From the NCBI GenBank assembly GCA_001683735.1, contig LUGG01000006.1, forward strand, positions 620,001 to 684,000: a stretch of DNA of 64,000 nucleotides, read 5' to 3'. The notes beneath the pieces were generated by a model, which was not told the origin of the DNA, made no database searches, and worked only from the letters and a program-made list of their open reading frames with translations. Below, one piece after another: positions 11,690 through 23,041 of this stretch; position 1 is the first letter of the stretch; each line of letters begins with the position of its first letter. This DNA is from Grifola frondosa (Eukaryota; Basidiomycota; Agaricomycetes; Polyporales; Grifolaceae). Position numbers and translations under genes: made by a program.

Positions 11690-12444
11690 GTCAGGGAATG
11701 CAGTAGGAATGTGTTGGTATCTGCCAAGTGGGCCGACGATCGTCATTCCATTCGTGAGTGTGGCTGGTCTTCACGAATGCCTCGTCCTTGTAGATCTCAG
11801 GCAGGGGCTCGCAGTCGCACAGCAACTTCTTCAGCCTGAACAATGGCAGTCCACGCCCTGGCCATCCGCCACCCATGCTGCGTACTGCAGGTGCCGTGTC
11901 ACAGCGCGGTGAAACAGCAACGCATGGTGCTCGTCCTGACAATGTCATCAACCACAGTTATGCCTTTCGAAATTTGCTGCAATGCGCACCCTCTCCGTGG
12001 GGTTGAGCATGGCCTCTGCCCATGCCTTGCTCTCTTTGCTCGTGCTACGGATCACCTCTGCCCATGCCTTGCTCTCTTTGCTCGTGCTACGGATCACCTC
12101 TGTGCGCCCGAGCTGGAACTTGCGCATTTGCACGCTCTCGTAGATATGCCTGGCCTGCTGAACATCTTGTGGAATGCGAGCTGCTTCACGAGCTGTGCCC
12201 ACGTGTTGGGGATGCCTTGATTTTCTTGATGTACTCCTTGCCGTACCCCTCATAGTGGAGGATCTGTTGCAGAACGGGTATTAGAGGTACGTAGTATCAA
12301 ACCGTCTGAGAGGGCCAAACCTCCATGTCATGCTCGGCGACAAGCTCGTCGAAGTTCCTCTCCGCCTGATTGATATATAAGTGCGACTTCACATCAAGCA
12401 TGAAGGGCAGCTCCCTGGTGCCTCCAAGTCCCTACCCATCTCTG
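11690..12444 (-). pseudogene. Carnitine O-acetyltransferase, C-terminal part, pseudogene
   Basis: Minus-strand fragments follow the order of the choline/carnitine O-acyltransferase family: an FDELVAEHDMEV segment (about 12315-12352), a probable intron ending just before the ILHYEGYGKEYIKK segment (12215-12262), the YESVQMRKFQLGRTEVIRS motif (around 12080-12150), and a GQGVDCH-GLKKLL segment (about 11815-11870), then PEIYKDEAF. The family transfers acetyl groups between CoA and carnitine in mitochondria or peroxisomes. The reading frame is broken several times, and the motif region carries a tandem duplication (12015-12098). The N-terminal part lies at 24318-25160. The two are separated by copy A, so the 4-bp CCGT is present on both sides. 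Confidence 0.8.
12015..12098. repeat. 42-bp tandem duplication inside the acyltransferase pseudogene
   Basis: Two adjacent identical 42-bp units duplicate in frame the EVIRSTSKESKAWA segment (minus strand), directly after the GRT of the YES...GRTEVIRS motif. A length divisible by three keeps the frame, but the duplication changes a conserved acyltransferase region. Confidence 0.85.
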
Positions 12445-12448
12445 CCGT
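12445..12448. repeat. Target-site duplication of copy A, left (CCGT)
   Basis: CCGT lies directly before TGATAC of the left LTR and recurs directly after GTATCA of the right LTR at 24314-24317. Confidence 0.85.
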
Positions 12449-13696
12449 TGATACTCTCTTGCCGACTCTGACCTATAAAATAACAAATATGTATCCTATA
12501 GATCGTAAAGTCAGTAGCAACGAGATATAGCGCGAATGGGCTCTCGATTTCTCGCAGAGGTCCCTTGCACCGAGTTGTGTAACTAGCTATGCTCGCGAGT
12601 CGCACGTGAATCGTACTTCTCTGAGGTAGGGGAAACGCAGAAGAAGATAAAAGTAAATGCTTAGCAATATCGGGTCTTCGCGCACTCCACGCGTATCGCA
12701 ACTAAAGAGGTCTCCTTGATCGTAGGTTCGAAGTCGCAGCGTGTATGATGGTTTATCCGTATAGTCGCAAGTATCGCGGTCGCAGTTTCGCAGTGAGAGG
12801 AGAGCTTTTAGTGAAGAGTGGTCGCGATCGCAAGTGAAGCCGGCGATTTTGAACTCTGTACTTGTGGGGGAAACTCGTGTCTGATTCGTATCGTACTATA
12901 CATGAGTTTTTATGAATTATTCTACGTATCTGAAACGCGAAACGTTCTCGGTACGAATTAAAAGCCGATCGCAAGTGCCTTGCGACCAACATATCCTGTG
13001 AAATACGATAGCTGGTAAGGGAAAGGTCAATCGCTATAATGTCAAAAGTCTGGGATGAAACGCGACACAAGTAAGCTACGATAAATCAAGGAAATGGAAA
13101 TACAGAATGTATGGTGGCTGAACTGCTACACCTGCCACGTATAGCCATGCACTGCACCGGCACGCGAAACATGCGAAGGTACGCGTGAGTAGACGCACGG
13201 CCTTCTCGGGCGTTTATTGTAAAGGGGAACGTGTCGCACCGGTAGTTCGGTCCGGAATATACCGCAAACAATAGTGGCGACGTCGCGTTGACGTGTAGAA
13301 TCGCGTGGCGCAGCTAAATCAGCTATGGGAAGAATCTAAGGCTGGGCAGGAGTCGAAAGGACTGGGATCAGAGTTTGACGCGTGTGATCCGTCAGGCAGA
13401 CGCATGTAGGACGCCGAACAATTGGGTCGCAAGTGTTTTTGACACGTCGCACGTCGCCATGAGGTGAATTTGAATTCGAATATGACGTATCGCGTGAATA
13501 TTGAGTATGCGAAGTATCGGTAGGTGATGCTCGGCTTGCTGCGCGTCGCAACGAGGCGTAGAGTTATTGTTCAGATGACCTGTAACGACGTAATCGCAGG
13601 TGCGATCCTATTGAAATAGCGTGTAGCTCCTGGGTGATCGTCAGAGGTTCGAAATGCGAAAATGATTTGATCCGCGTAGTTAAGGCCATCGTATCA
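12449..13696 (-). repeat. Copy A LTR (3' LTR relative to gag-pol)
   Basis: 1248 bp bounded by TGATAC and GTATCA. In gag-pol orientation the U3 side is at the right (towards 13696) and borders the accessory gene. The R/U5 side is at the left and is almost the same as in copies B and C. It contains four TCGCAAGT octamers (12765, 12828, 12969, 13427). Confidence 0.95.
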
Positions 13697-13732
13697 TCTC
13701 CTCCTCACTGAAATCCGGACCGTCCTCGGTCC
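13697..13732 (-). promoter_or_regulatory. Copy A terminal polypurine tract plus stem-loop
   Basis: Read on the minus strand, a GGACCG-AGGA-CGGTCC stem-loop (13717-13732) is followed by GATTTCAGTGAGGAGGAGA, which ends exactly at the 3' LTR. The purine run GTGAGGAGGAGA (13697-13708) is in the right place to prime plus-strand DNA synthesis. A second, sequence-variant copy of the same module lies at 16144-16179. Confidence 0.85.
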
Positions 13733-13863
13733 GCGCGGGTTGCGACGGTTAAGTTGATACTTGTCGCAAGTGATCTTCTATGATGGTGCTTCCTTTCTGT
13801 ACCGCGCCACGTCGTCCCTTCTTCCGCATCACAACTCGGTTTTCCCTGCCTGTCTTCCCCGCT

Positions 13864-15818
13864 ATGCAGCCCATCCAAGACCAATCTGACTCCGATTTGC
13901 TCAACGAGCTTCGAGATTTGAGTAGGGCTGGTTTGGCCCAAGTGACCGAGAAAGCGAACCGTCGTGCTCTAGATGCTATCGCTGAGTTGTCCGTGCCCAC
14001 TTTGACCATGGAGGGACGGTTATTACACGGACAGCGTCTTTCTCGTGCCATTGTAAGTAGTTTCATCTAATCGCAAATGCAAGGGTAATGAAGTCGTGAT
14101 TTAGAGAATGTTACGGCCTGGTGCTTCGCCTGGTCGGATGGCTGAAATCGATGGTTGGATCGCGACCGCTCGTCGCGCATTCGAGGGTATTTATCACCAG
14201 GAGTGGCTGTCATGGGGAGTTGAGTTCATGGACCGACCGGATACCGCTGCCTTAGAGGCTGAGTTGATGCGTCGACTTGATGCGGATTCGACGTCATCCG
14301 TGGGTAGCGCGGTGCTACGTACGTTGTCCTTGGAAGAAGACCCAGGCAATGTAGCGGAAGTCGTCGCAGGTCCTAATATTGCGACCTTGGTTCATGCTAA
14401 AGGGGGAGCTGATGGAGGAGAGACGTCTGGCGCAGTTGGAGAGATCGAGGAGGGTGAAGAGGAATTAGAAGAAGAGGGAGAAGATGAAGAGGAAGAAGTG
14501 GACCAACTGCACGACTCTCCGCCGCGCAAGCCAGCTACGAAGCGTCGCAAGACAACGAAGGCTGAACAGGAGAGGCCTACGACTGTTGTCGCACCTACTG
14601 ACGTGGCTTCCGTGCGATCTAGCCTTCTCGACCAAGGTTTTACTCTGCTGGCTAATCAGGACGACGACGGCCGTATCAAACGTGTCCTCGTTGCTGGTGG
14701 AGCAGGCAAGCGTAACAAGCAGGGGGTCGATGTAGGGGATGTGGTAGGACCGGTGAGTTCATGTTTCGCATATTTTTCTTTGATCTTGCTGAGTTTTTAA
14801 ACAGTGCGACCATTGTTACGATCTTCAGCGTCCTTTGTTGTGTGCGATTCGACCCCTGGATCGTCTTTGCGAACGCTGCAAACATGATAAGAAGGGTTGT
14901 ATGTGGAAAGGATTGACTCGCGATGCGCTTGCAGGTACGTTCTTTTCGTCCAAATACTTGATTCTTCTACTTGAAAGATTGTTGTCTTGATAGTGCGCGC
15001 TCGTCAGCACCAAGGCGTGCGCTTCTCTACTAGCTCGGATACTCATAGTAGTGTATCGCCCGGGTCCATTCGTATTCCTCCTCGCAAGTCAGCTGGGGCC
15101 TCAATTCCTTCTCCGTTGACTGCTGCTGCTCCTGCTGCTGCGGTGAGAACTCTCCCACCTCTTCCAATGGTGATGATAGAGACGTTGCCTCCAAAGGCTC
15201 CGGTGGTCCGTCGCACGACGCGTTTATCGACTGCAAAGCCTCCAGTCGTCGCAAGTATTCCAGTCTCAGAGGTTCCAGCGGGACCTTTGGAGGCGTCGAA
15301 GGCGGTCTCTAAGAAAACCAAGCGTGCCATGAAGGGGAAGGGAAAGAAAACGGTCCCTCCTGTCGCGACGCCGAGAGCTCCCTCTCCTGTCGATCCTGTC
15401 GACGAACCGTTCCTCCCATCTCCCGACATCAATCCGTTGTTCTTCGCGTCTCCTGCACCCTCACCAGTGCCATCCGCTAGTATGGCTGGCCCATCGCAAG
15501 TGCATGCTCGTCGTCGCGTGCCTCCCATCAATGATCCACACGCTCCTCCACCTTTTGTCCGCGATCCTTTGGCTGCAACTCGTTACCGCGTCTTGAGCGA
15601 GCGCGGCTACGTTTTAGACATGGAGATCGATGTTCGCGATACAGAGGTATTTCGCATCAACGAAGAACTGCGTCGTATCGTAGAAGATGCTGGTGGAGAT
15701 CCTGACGCATGGTCTGGCTCTGCCCGCCTCAGTGAGTATGCGCTTTGGCTCGCTAGTGACGTGTGGTGACTCGTCCCTAGGTCGTTCAAAGAAGCCTTCC
15801 GATGGAGGTCGCAAGTAA
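13864..15818 (+). CDS. Antisense accessory gene of copy A, putative zinc-cluster protein (580 aa)
   Basis: Five exons: 13864-14052, 14105-14752, 14805-14934, 14994-15731, 15781-15818. All introns are 49-59 nt with GT-AG ends, and the joined frame is open for 581 codons including TAA. Residues 1-63 form an N-terminal helical segment. A conserved W-A-RRAF-G-Y-WLSWG region and ALEAELMRRLD follow, then a strongly acidic E/D run (about residue 180) and a basic KRRKTTK patch. Cys residues 280, 283, 292, 301, 304 and 311 form C-X2-C-X8-C-X8-C-X2-C-X6-C. Then come a Pro/Ser/Ala-rich linker and a helical C-terminus with an AGGDPDAW motif. It lies opposite to gag-pol, between pol and the 3' LTR, so its transcription must begin in or near the LTR U3. 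The cluster resembles Zn(II)2Cys6 domains, with a longer first loop (X8, usual X6). Function unknown; nuclear DNA binding is inferred only. Confidence 0.85.
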
Positions 15819-16143
15819 ATATTGCGATACTTGAATGAATCGCGACTTTCGTCGCATGGATTTTGGACCGTGTTTCTTCTCTTTACTTTTTGCCTGGTGT
15901 ATCCTGATGTTTGCGTCTCCCATATGCTCTCCTTCGCCTGCATAGTCGTCTTGCTCCTTGTCGCGTATCTGTACAAAGTATGGTATCTCCTTTTCCTCGG
16001 CCTGCGATCGCTATATCTGTATCTGTAGGATATATTTAAATGAAAATGAATTCTTAGACGAAATATCTGTCTAAAATAAGATAAAGAAAAATCGCGAAAA
16101 TTATGCCATAGAAACTCGCTCATATTGCGTCGTCTTAAGACCT

Positions 16144-16179
16144 TCTCCTCCTCACTGAAATTCTGACTGTCCCCAGTCA
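16144..16179 (-). promoter_or_regulatory. Copy A internal polypurine tract plus stem-loop
   Basis: On the minus strand a TGACTG-GGGA-CAGTCA stem-loop (16164-16179) is followed by GAATTTCAGTGAGGAGGAGA. The arrangement is the same as next to the LTR (13697-13732), but the stem sequence differs in paired positions so pairing is kept. It could act as an internal plus-strand primer like a central polypurine tract, or mark the edge of the accessory module. Confidence 0.8.
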
Positions 16180-16430
16180 TCGTCTCAGTGCTGAGTAAGA
16201 ATCGCAGTCGCGACGCGATTATAATCATCGCAAGTGAAAGAATAAACTCAACAGGAAATATGGTACAAGGGGAAAGGCTCAGTTGTTCTTCATTGCCGTA
16301 AAACCCCTGTGAGGCTTTGCGCGACTGTCGCAGTGACTATCGCGACTTACATGAAACACTATAAGTACAGAAAAATGGTAAGCATATACAAAATGTCTGA
16401 TAGGTAAGGAAAAGTATGCGAATCGCAAAT

Positions 16431-19400
16431 TCATTCTTGAGGAAGATCTTCTTCATCCTCTGCCTCAATGTGCTCCATATCGTCACGTATTTCTTCGTCA
16501 TCTCCTTGCGATGTGACTTCGCGCATTTCTCGCAGACGCTCTTCATCGATATCTAGTAGTGCCTGTGGGACTGCGATCGATTTTCGCGCGAAGAATGGAA
16601 TGACTCTGAATGCTGCGATGGGTCTGTCGAATACTGTGCCATCGAGCTCTGCAAGGATGTAGGCTCCTCCGCGATTTCTTGCTAAACAACTAGCGGTCCA
16701 AGATACCGCGGTCGCATCTTGCGATTAAGTGACTTCTCGATCTGCGTGTGTCGCATGAGTACTAGATCGCCATGTTTGAAGTCGAAATCGCGTATTGTGG
16801 TCTTGTGTTCGCGCTCGAATCGAACTGCTGCTGCAACGCGTGCTTCGAAGACTTTGGAATTGAGTCGCGCTACTGTTCGTGTCTCTTCTGAAGTGCGATC
16901 GCGCGTCTGGCGATGAGGTCTGTGGTCGACATGATGGAATCGGGAGGTGGTTGTAGGTACGTCGCTTCAGAGATGTCGAGAGGAATGATAGGATGTGTTC
17001 CTGTCGCTGCGAAGTAAGGAGAACAACCCATGCGTTTGCGCACCGTGATTCTTTCTGCCCAAAATACTGAGTGCACCACTTGCGACCATCGCTTTTGGTC
17101 TCCATCTGCGGCCTTGAAGAGTGCTCCTCGAATATCGTAGTGCGATCGCTCGACGATACCATTTGCGCGTGAATTGTATCCGCTAATGCGAATGTGGTGG
17201 ACGTGGTATTTCTTCGCAAGGTACTCAGTTGCCTTCACGAATGCAGTGCCATTGTCCGTGACGATCTCGCTGATTGCGCCCCATCTGCAAAGGATATCTT
17301 CGAAGATGAAATCGCCAAGAGTCTTCGCTGTCTCCGCGCGAAGTGCTCGAAATTCGGGATAGAATGTGAGGGAATCGCGACCTTGAACGAGGTATTTGTA
17401 ACCACCCGACGGAGGGAGGTGCATTGTGTCAAGGTGAACTTTCGCGAATAGAGGTGCTGGCATTGCGACGACTGGGGAATGAGGACCTGTCGCGACTGTC
17501 GCTGTTGGCAGATTAGACATGTCGAACAAACCACACGATGTCCTTTAACGTATGAGGCCACCAGAATCGTTCGCAGATAGATGCTCCGTCGCATAGACTC
17601 CTCGATGGCCTATTTCATCGTGACATGCTCGCAGAATATTGAGACGTCCTTCGGGTGCGATGACAAGTTTGTGTGCTCCGTGTGGATCGCGCTTCCAAAG
17701 TCTGTCAGAGTCGACGAAGAATTGTACTGCGAACTTAACAAAAGTCTCGTAGTCTGCATCTGTGAATTGTGCTGGTCGCTCGAGTGTCCTATGCCAGTCG
17801 CGAACAAGTAGAAGTCTTTGATCGAGTGCGATGGCTTGAATACTACGAGGTACGATGTCGTAGGAATCTACGGGTGGGTCCTGCGACTCTGCTTCTCCTT
17901 CTGGTACTTGCGACGAGTGTCGCGAGTTGGTGTGGTTCATCGATGGTGTATATTGAAACAAGTGAGTCGCGGGTGACTTTCTGTGTAGGATGGGGATTGA
18001 CGAGGTGCGCGAAACCGTGTATGCGATCTATCCAGTCCTCGAAGTCGTCCTCAGGTTCGTCTTCATCGTCTGGTTGCCTAGGTCTCCGCGACAGTCCGTC
18101 TGGTCCGTGATTGGTGCCAGGAACGTGAACAAGGGTGAAGTGAAATGTGAGGATTGCGACTATCCATCGATTGATGCTTGCGGACGGTGCGATGTCTGGG
18201 TTCTGTAGCATGCCTTTGATATAGCGTGCGTCGACTTCTATGACCAAGTTGCGAACACCTATGAGATACAGTCGCAACGCGCGTAGTGCGCGAAAGAGTC
18301 CATAAATTTCGAGCTTGGGTTGCGAGAATCGCGACTCGCGATCATTTAGTGTGATGATGAGAATCGGTTGTAGTATCGGATTCGCGGGTTCTCGAGGTCG
18401 CATTGACATAGATGGAATCCGACTGCGATGTATGAGTGTCGACTGCTAGGTAACTGGCGAGTCGGATGTGTAATCGATCGCGCGTAAGGCTGGAGACTCT
18501 AGAGTGCTTGTTTAAGATCCTCTTGCGCTTGAATCTGTCGCGGACCGAATTCGAATGGTATATCTTTGCGCGTAAGATAGACGAGAGGATGTGCGCGTTG
18601 TGCGAAATTGCGAATGAAGATTGAACAACTCCTATGGTACCTAGAAAAGCCCTGACCTCCGACAAGTCTTTGCAAGGGCCCCAATTTTCGATCGCTTTGA
18701 CCCGCGATTCTTCTGGAAGTCTGCCTTTGTAGGTACAGCGATGGCCAATGACGAGTGTTTCCTCTGCGACTAAGAGGGATTTCGTGCCAGAGAACGTACC
18801 ACCACAGTATCGCATGCGCTGTACGATCCTGCTGATGCTATGCATATGTTCCCAGACAAATCTACGAATGCCCGGATTTGTCGCGATGACTTCGTAGCCT
18901 CCATCTGGTAGTTCGTAGCGTGTCTCTGGGCCGCGAACGGGACGTCGTCGATGTAGGGAATTGTAATATGTGGAATTTCGGGCTGTAGGATGTATGTGAC
19001 ATCGTCGTGGAAGATGGGTACTGCGTTTGTCCATCCCATCGGAAGAGTCACCAATCGCAAGCGCCATAGGGTGTCTGGAAGGATGTGAGGTCTCGCGACG
19101 ACTCTGCGATTTCTCGCTCATCGTATCCGACATAAAGATCTAGCATACCGCCGCACGCGCGATTGCCAAATTTCTCTGCGATGTGTTCAGGAATTGGTGG
19201 GACTCCCGAGTGTTGAATCGTAACTGCGTTTAATGGCTCGAGACTGTGTACGAGTCGCAACGCTTTGCCATCCTTTTTGAGGACGCAAAACCATCGCGAT
19301 CGATAGGATGAGTTGGATGGTTCGTAGACTCCTGCCTCGATTTTCTTCCTGATGATGCGACAGACTTCGTCGAAGATCCCCGGGGGATGGGGATATTGCG

Positions 19401-22400
19401 CTGAACCCAGGGCTTGTGTTCGATGACAGGAATTTCGACTGGAGGGAAGAAGTCCTGCCTAAACCGACCTCGTTCCGTGTCATCCCATGCGAAGCCTTCG
19501 TGCTGTTTGCACATGAAATCATCGATGAGATCAAGCTCAGCTGGCCAGAGAAATCCCGTATTGTGTGCTTTGCGAAATGCGTCGCGACGTGCTTGGGTAT
19601 ATCGGCCTGTGGGTTCGAAGGTAGGTGGATTCGGATCGAGTGGTGGCATATCTGCGAGTGGGTCTCCTTGGATGTTGCGTACGATGCGAAAGCGATTGGG
19701 TAGCGTCGCAAGTACTGGTCGCACTTTGAGTGCGACTGGCTTGTATTTCTTCTTCTGCGTGACAAACGCAGATGTCGAATCTTGTCGCGGAGGGAAGAGA
19801 GTTCGATTATCTGGGGAATGGGAGAGAGTGCGAAATCGCGAAGGGTAGGGAACCGCAAATCTTGATATGTTTTGTATTTCTTGAATCGATATTGTCGCAC
19901 CGGTGGTATCTTGAATCTGTGAAGCAGAAATAGATTCTGAAGCGAAAGCGAAGTCGCAAGCTGAAAGATATGTGCTTTTTAGGTTTTCTATATCAGAAAG
20001 GATGCGATCGCAGAGAAGATGAAATGACTGGACGCGCGCGACTGGGTATCATAGTCCAAAACTAGAGCCAACTCTCCTTGATCGTGAATCAAATCCTCGA
20101 GTTCGCTGTAAAATTTCGGTCATGGGTCTCGTGGTGTCGCTAGGTTGCGACGTCTTTTGAATCGCGGGGGTCCTCGTCGCAACGTCGGGACTGTCACTGT
20201 TGATAAGTATTCGGACAGCGTATCGTGATTGTTTGGTCTTCGTTCGCGAAGTTGCGAACGACACTCTCCGTTAAAACGTCGAATGGTCGCCCTAGTAAGA
20301 TTCATATGCAGCCTGTCGAATGACGTGAATCTGGAGGTAAAGGACGATATCAGAGACCTGGAAAGGGACGTTGCGAACAAGTCCAAGAGACTGATCAACT
20401 TCGCCATTAGCTGACTGCATGTTAAGGCGTATGGTGGGGTCGTAATGAGTCCTAGCGCGTGACAGACTTCCTCCGACATTGAGATGATTTGCGATCCTGG
20501 GTCTATAATCCCTTCGACGTCCTCCTTGTTGTCTACGAGACCATTGATGGATCGCAGGGCATGCGACTCTTTTGCGACCGTCAAAACCTCCGGTGTTTCG
20601 CCAGGTTTGAGGCCGCGCAAGTACGTCTCGTAGGGATCTGGTACGACCATGACACCTGGTCGCAGTGGTTGGCCTTCGAAACTAGTTGCGATGCAGGAGG
20701 AATGTGCGATGAGGAATTTGCGACGTCTGGAAGTTCATCTGTATCGTCCTCTATTATATCTGCATGCTCGCGACTGGTTTGTCAGTGGTTTGAACGCGAC
20801 GAGGAGTTACTGCATCGCGATATTTCGCGCGGACTTCTGGAGAGATGGATAAAAGCTCCTCAGGTGTCAGCGTAAGTAGCGGGGCTTTCATGGACCTATT
20901 GAAGACGTCCTCGCTATTCTAGGATCTTGGACAGGCGCAGATGTTTTGTAAGCTGCATCTTTGTCCTTGGGAGGTTTGGGTAGTACTCCCAGGTTGCGAT
21001 CCTGAGGCGGAGCGTACGTCGCATCGCGAGCTTGCGAATATGGATGGATAGGTGCTGGAACCGTCGCAGGTGACGGTGTCGATGATGCCGCAGGAGCGGG
21101 TGCTGATACACTAGGAGGATTGGTAACCTGCGATGCCTCTGTGGGTTCGTGCGTAGGAGGGTTATCGACGCGATTGACTGCTGTCGGTATTGGAGGTCGC
21201 GCTGGAAGGTGCCTAGGAATTTCTACACCGTCAAAGGCCCTTTGCCTTTTCTGAGTGCGAAGATTTCTCTTTCCAAGGCTGTGATCGATCTTCTCTCGTG
21301 AGCTGGTATGATGATGCGACATTGGGATTAGAAGTGATCTCGAAAATCATTTGTCCTGCCGGCGGGTTCGTATTCGAACTAAGTTGTCCTCGCGCGAGAT
21401 TGTTTGGGTGGTGCGATGCCATTCGAGGATGCGATCGCGCATGGTGGCACCAGTTACATTGCGAGGAACGAAGGCTCCCGAAGGTAGGACTACCTTGTTC
21501 TCGATGTTGCGGCGTAACACCTATGTCAATATCTTCCTGAACTTTCGGCACCCTCCTATTACGTGCCCAAATTCTCCGCAGTAGTGACAACCTCCCGAAG
21601 TCGTGTTTGGATTCGCGTTCGCAATATTGGAGACTCGCGATGTCTGTGGTTGCGCATTAGCAAAGGCCATGTTCGCTGACGTTGCGAAGGCTTGTGCGAT
21701 GGTGCGAGTGACGGTTTCGATGAGAGAAGTGAAGTCTTCCGTCTTGATAGTACCTGGCGGTAATGCTGTGGATGTGGTCGCAGCTGCGGGTGTACCCTGC
21801 GCTGGTGCATCGACTCGAGTACCATGTAGAACGTAGTGCGCGGCATCTAAAATATGTCGCAACGGCCAGAAGTCATCAGGATTGTGGTCAGGGTACTTAA
21901 GCTGGAGTCGCGAGTGTACAGACTGCCAAAGAGTTGGTGGAAAGGTTTATAGAACGTCCTCGCGATTTCACTTGTCGAAAGCCTCTGTCGACTACGAAGG
22001 AACTCTGTGATCTTGAAAAACTCCCTGTAATAGTCTCCCAGATCCGTGCCGTAGAAATGCCCAATCGCGATCGTTCTCCTATAAGTAAATCAAGATCCTG
22101 CAACGTATATTTCCTGTTCGCATCGGCAGTAGGATAAAATGCTTTGACCTCCTCGCCATTCTTCGTACGTCTTTGTCGCATCCGCATATGAAGGTAATTG
22201 ATCCCACATGTCTGCGACGTCGATGGGTGCATACCGTACAGCATGCCTCTTCTTCAATTCGTTGGTTGGTGCGGTCGCAAGTGTGGTAAAGAGATATTCG
22301 AGATCTTCAAAGAATCGCAAAAGCGTTCGCGGTTCTTTTGGATCGAAAACTGGCGCGGTATGGTGTCCGCGCGCGGGCATTGCTGTTGCCATGTTAGGAG

Positions 22401-22986
22401 CTGGTGGATTTACAAGAGGTGGTTGAGGAATAGGGGGTTGAGGCGGTATGTTCTGCGTTGTCGCAGGTGGAACTGGTCTAGGTGCTACTGGAGGGCGCGA
22501 TGCTCGCTGGAATGGTCGCGATACAGGAGTGTCTGGGTTTACAGAAGATGTTGATTGTGACCGACGCTGCTGTTGTCTCGCGTAGTTGCGAGTGATAGGT
22601 CGCGGAAGACGCGAAGGTCCTGCCGTGGTTTGCGACTGAGATGGTTCCGGAATGATAGGCGATTCCTCTTCTAATTTCTCGTGCAGCTCTGTCGCGCGAT
22701 CGAGAATAGAAGTATCTTCACCTAGTCTTAGGCCCGAACGAAGTGGAAGTGATGCACGAGTGTGTGTGGAAGCTGGAGTGGGAGATTCAGGCGATTGCGA
22801 CCGGGCTGGAATATCGTCTGCTACTGGAGGTAGTTGTAATTCTGGTGGGGATGACTGCGACGTGATGGAAGATGGAACTGATGTAAGTGGGCTAAGTTGT
22901 GATAGCGGTGTCTGGTAGACAGTTTCGTCCGCAATTGTGCCTAAACTCGAAGAGAGCTTGATACAGAGATATGAACGCGATCGCAA
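16431..22986 (-). pseudogene. Copy A gag-pol polyprotein, frameshifted
   Basis: On the minus strand in order: Pro/Ser-rich gag N-terminus (22986-22400), gag body, CCHC zinc knuckle C-X2-C-X4-H-X4-C (about 21551-21592), aspartic protease with IIDPGSQI (about 20480-20510; DPG in place of the usual DTG/DSG), reverse transcriptase with IPYIDD (about 18945-18965), RNase H, an HHCC-DDE integrase (VTDNGTAF near 17240, NGIVERSH near 17150) and an acidic C-terminal tail ending in TGA at 16431. The frame is interrupted by many one- or two-base indels compared with copies B and C, for example the missing G before the YIDD region and changes near 20146, 20200 and 20590. No ATG begins the gag frame: it opens after a TAG just upstream of 22986, so the true start is not known. 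The gag-pol frame is not functional as written. Confidence 0.9.
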
Positions 22987-23041
22987 GTGTTTTCTCTGCT
23001 AAAAACTCCAGTAGGGACCTTGAGCGAAGGATACGAAAGAA

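Noticed and set aside
12725..12745. tRNA gene suggested by GGTTCGAAGTC in the LTR
   Set aside because: Flanking bases do not form an acceptor stem or anticodon arm; the word is repeated in every LTR of the family.
14436..14510. Frameshift in the acidic GAA/GAG-rich tract of the copy A accessory gene
   Set aside because: The frame runs open through the tract into the conserved KRRKTTK segment, so no shift is needed.
13864..15818. Accessory gene as a retroviral env-like gene
   Set aside because: It is antisense to gag-pol, has introns, no signal peptide or membrane segment, and a Cys cluster of zinc-cluster type.
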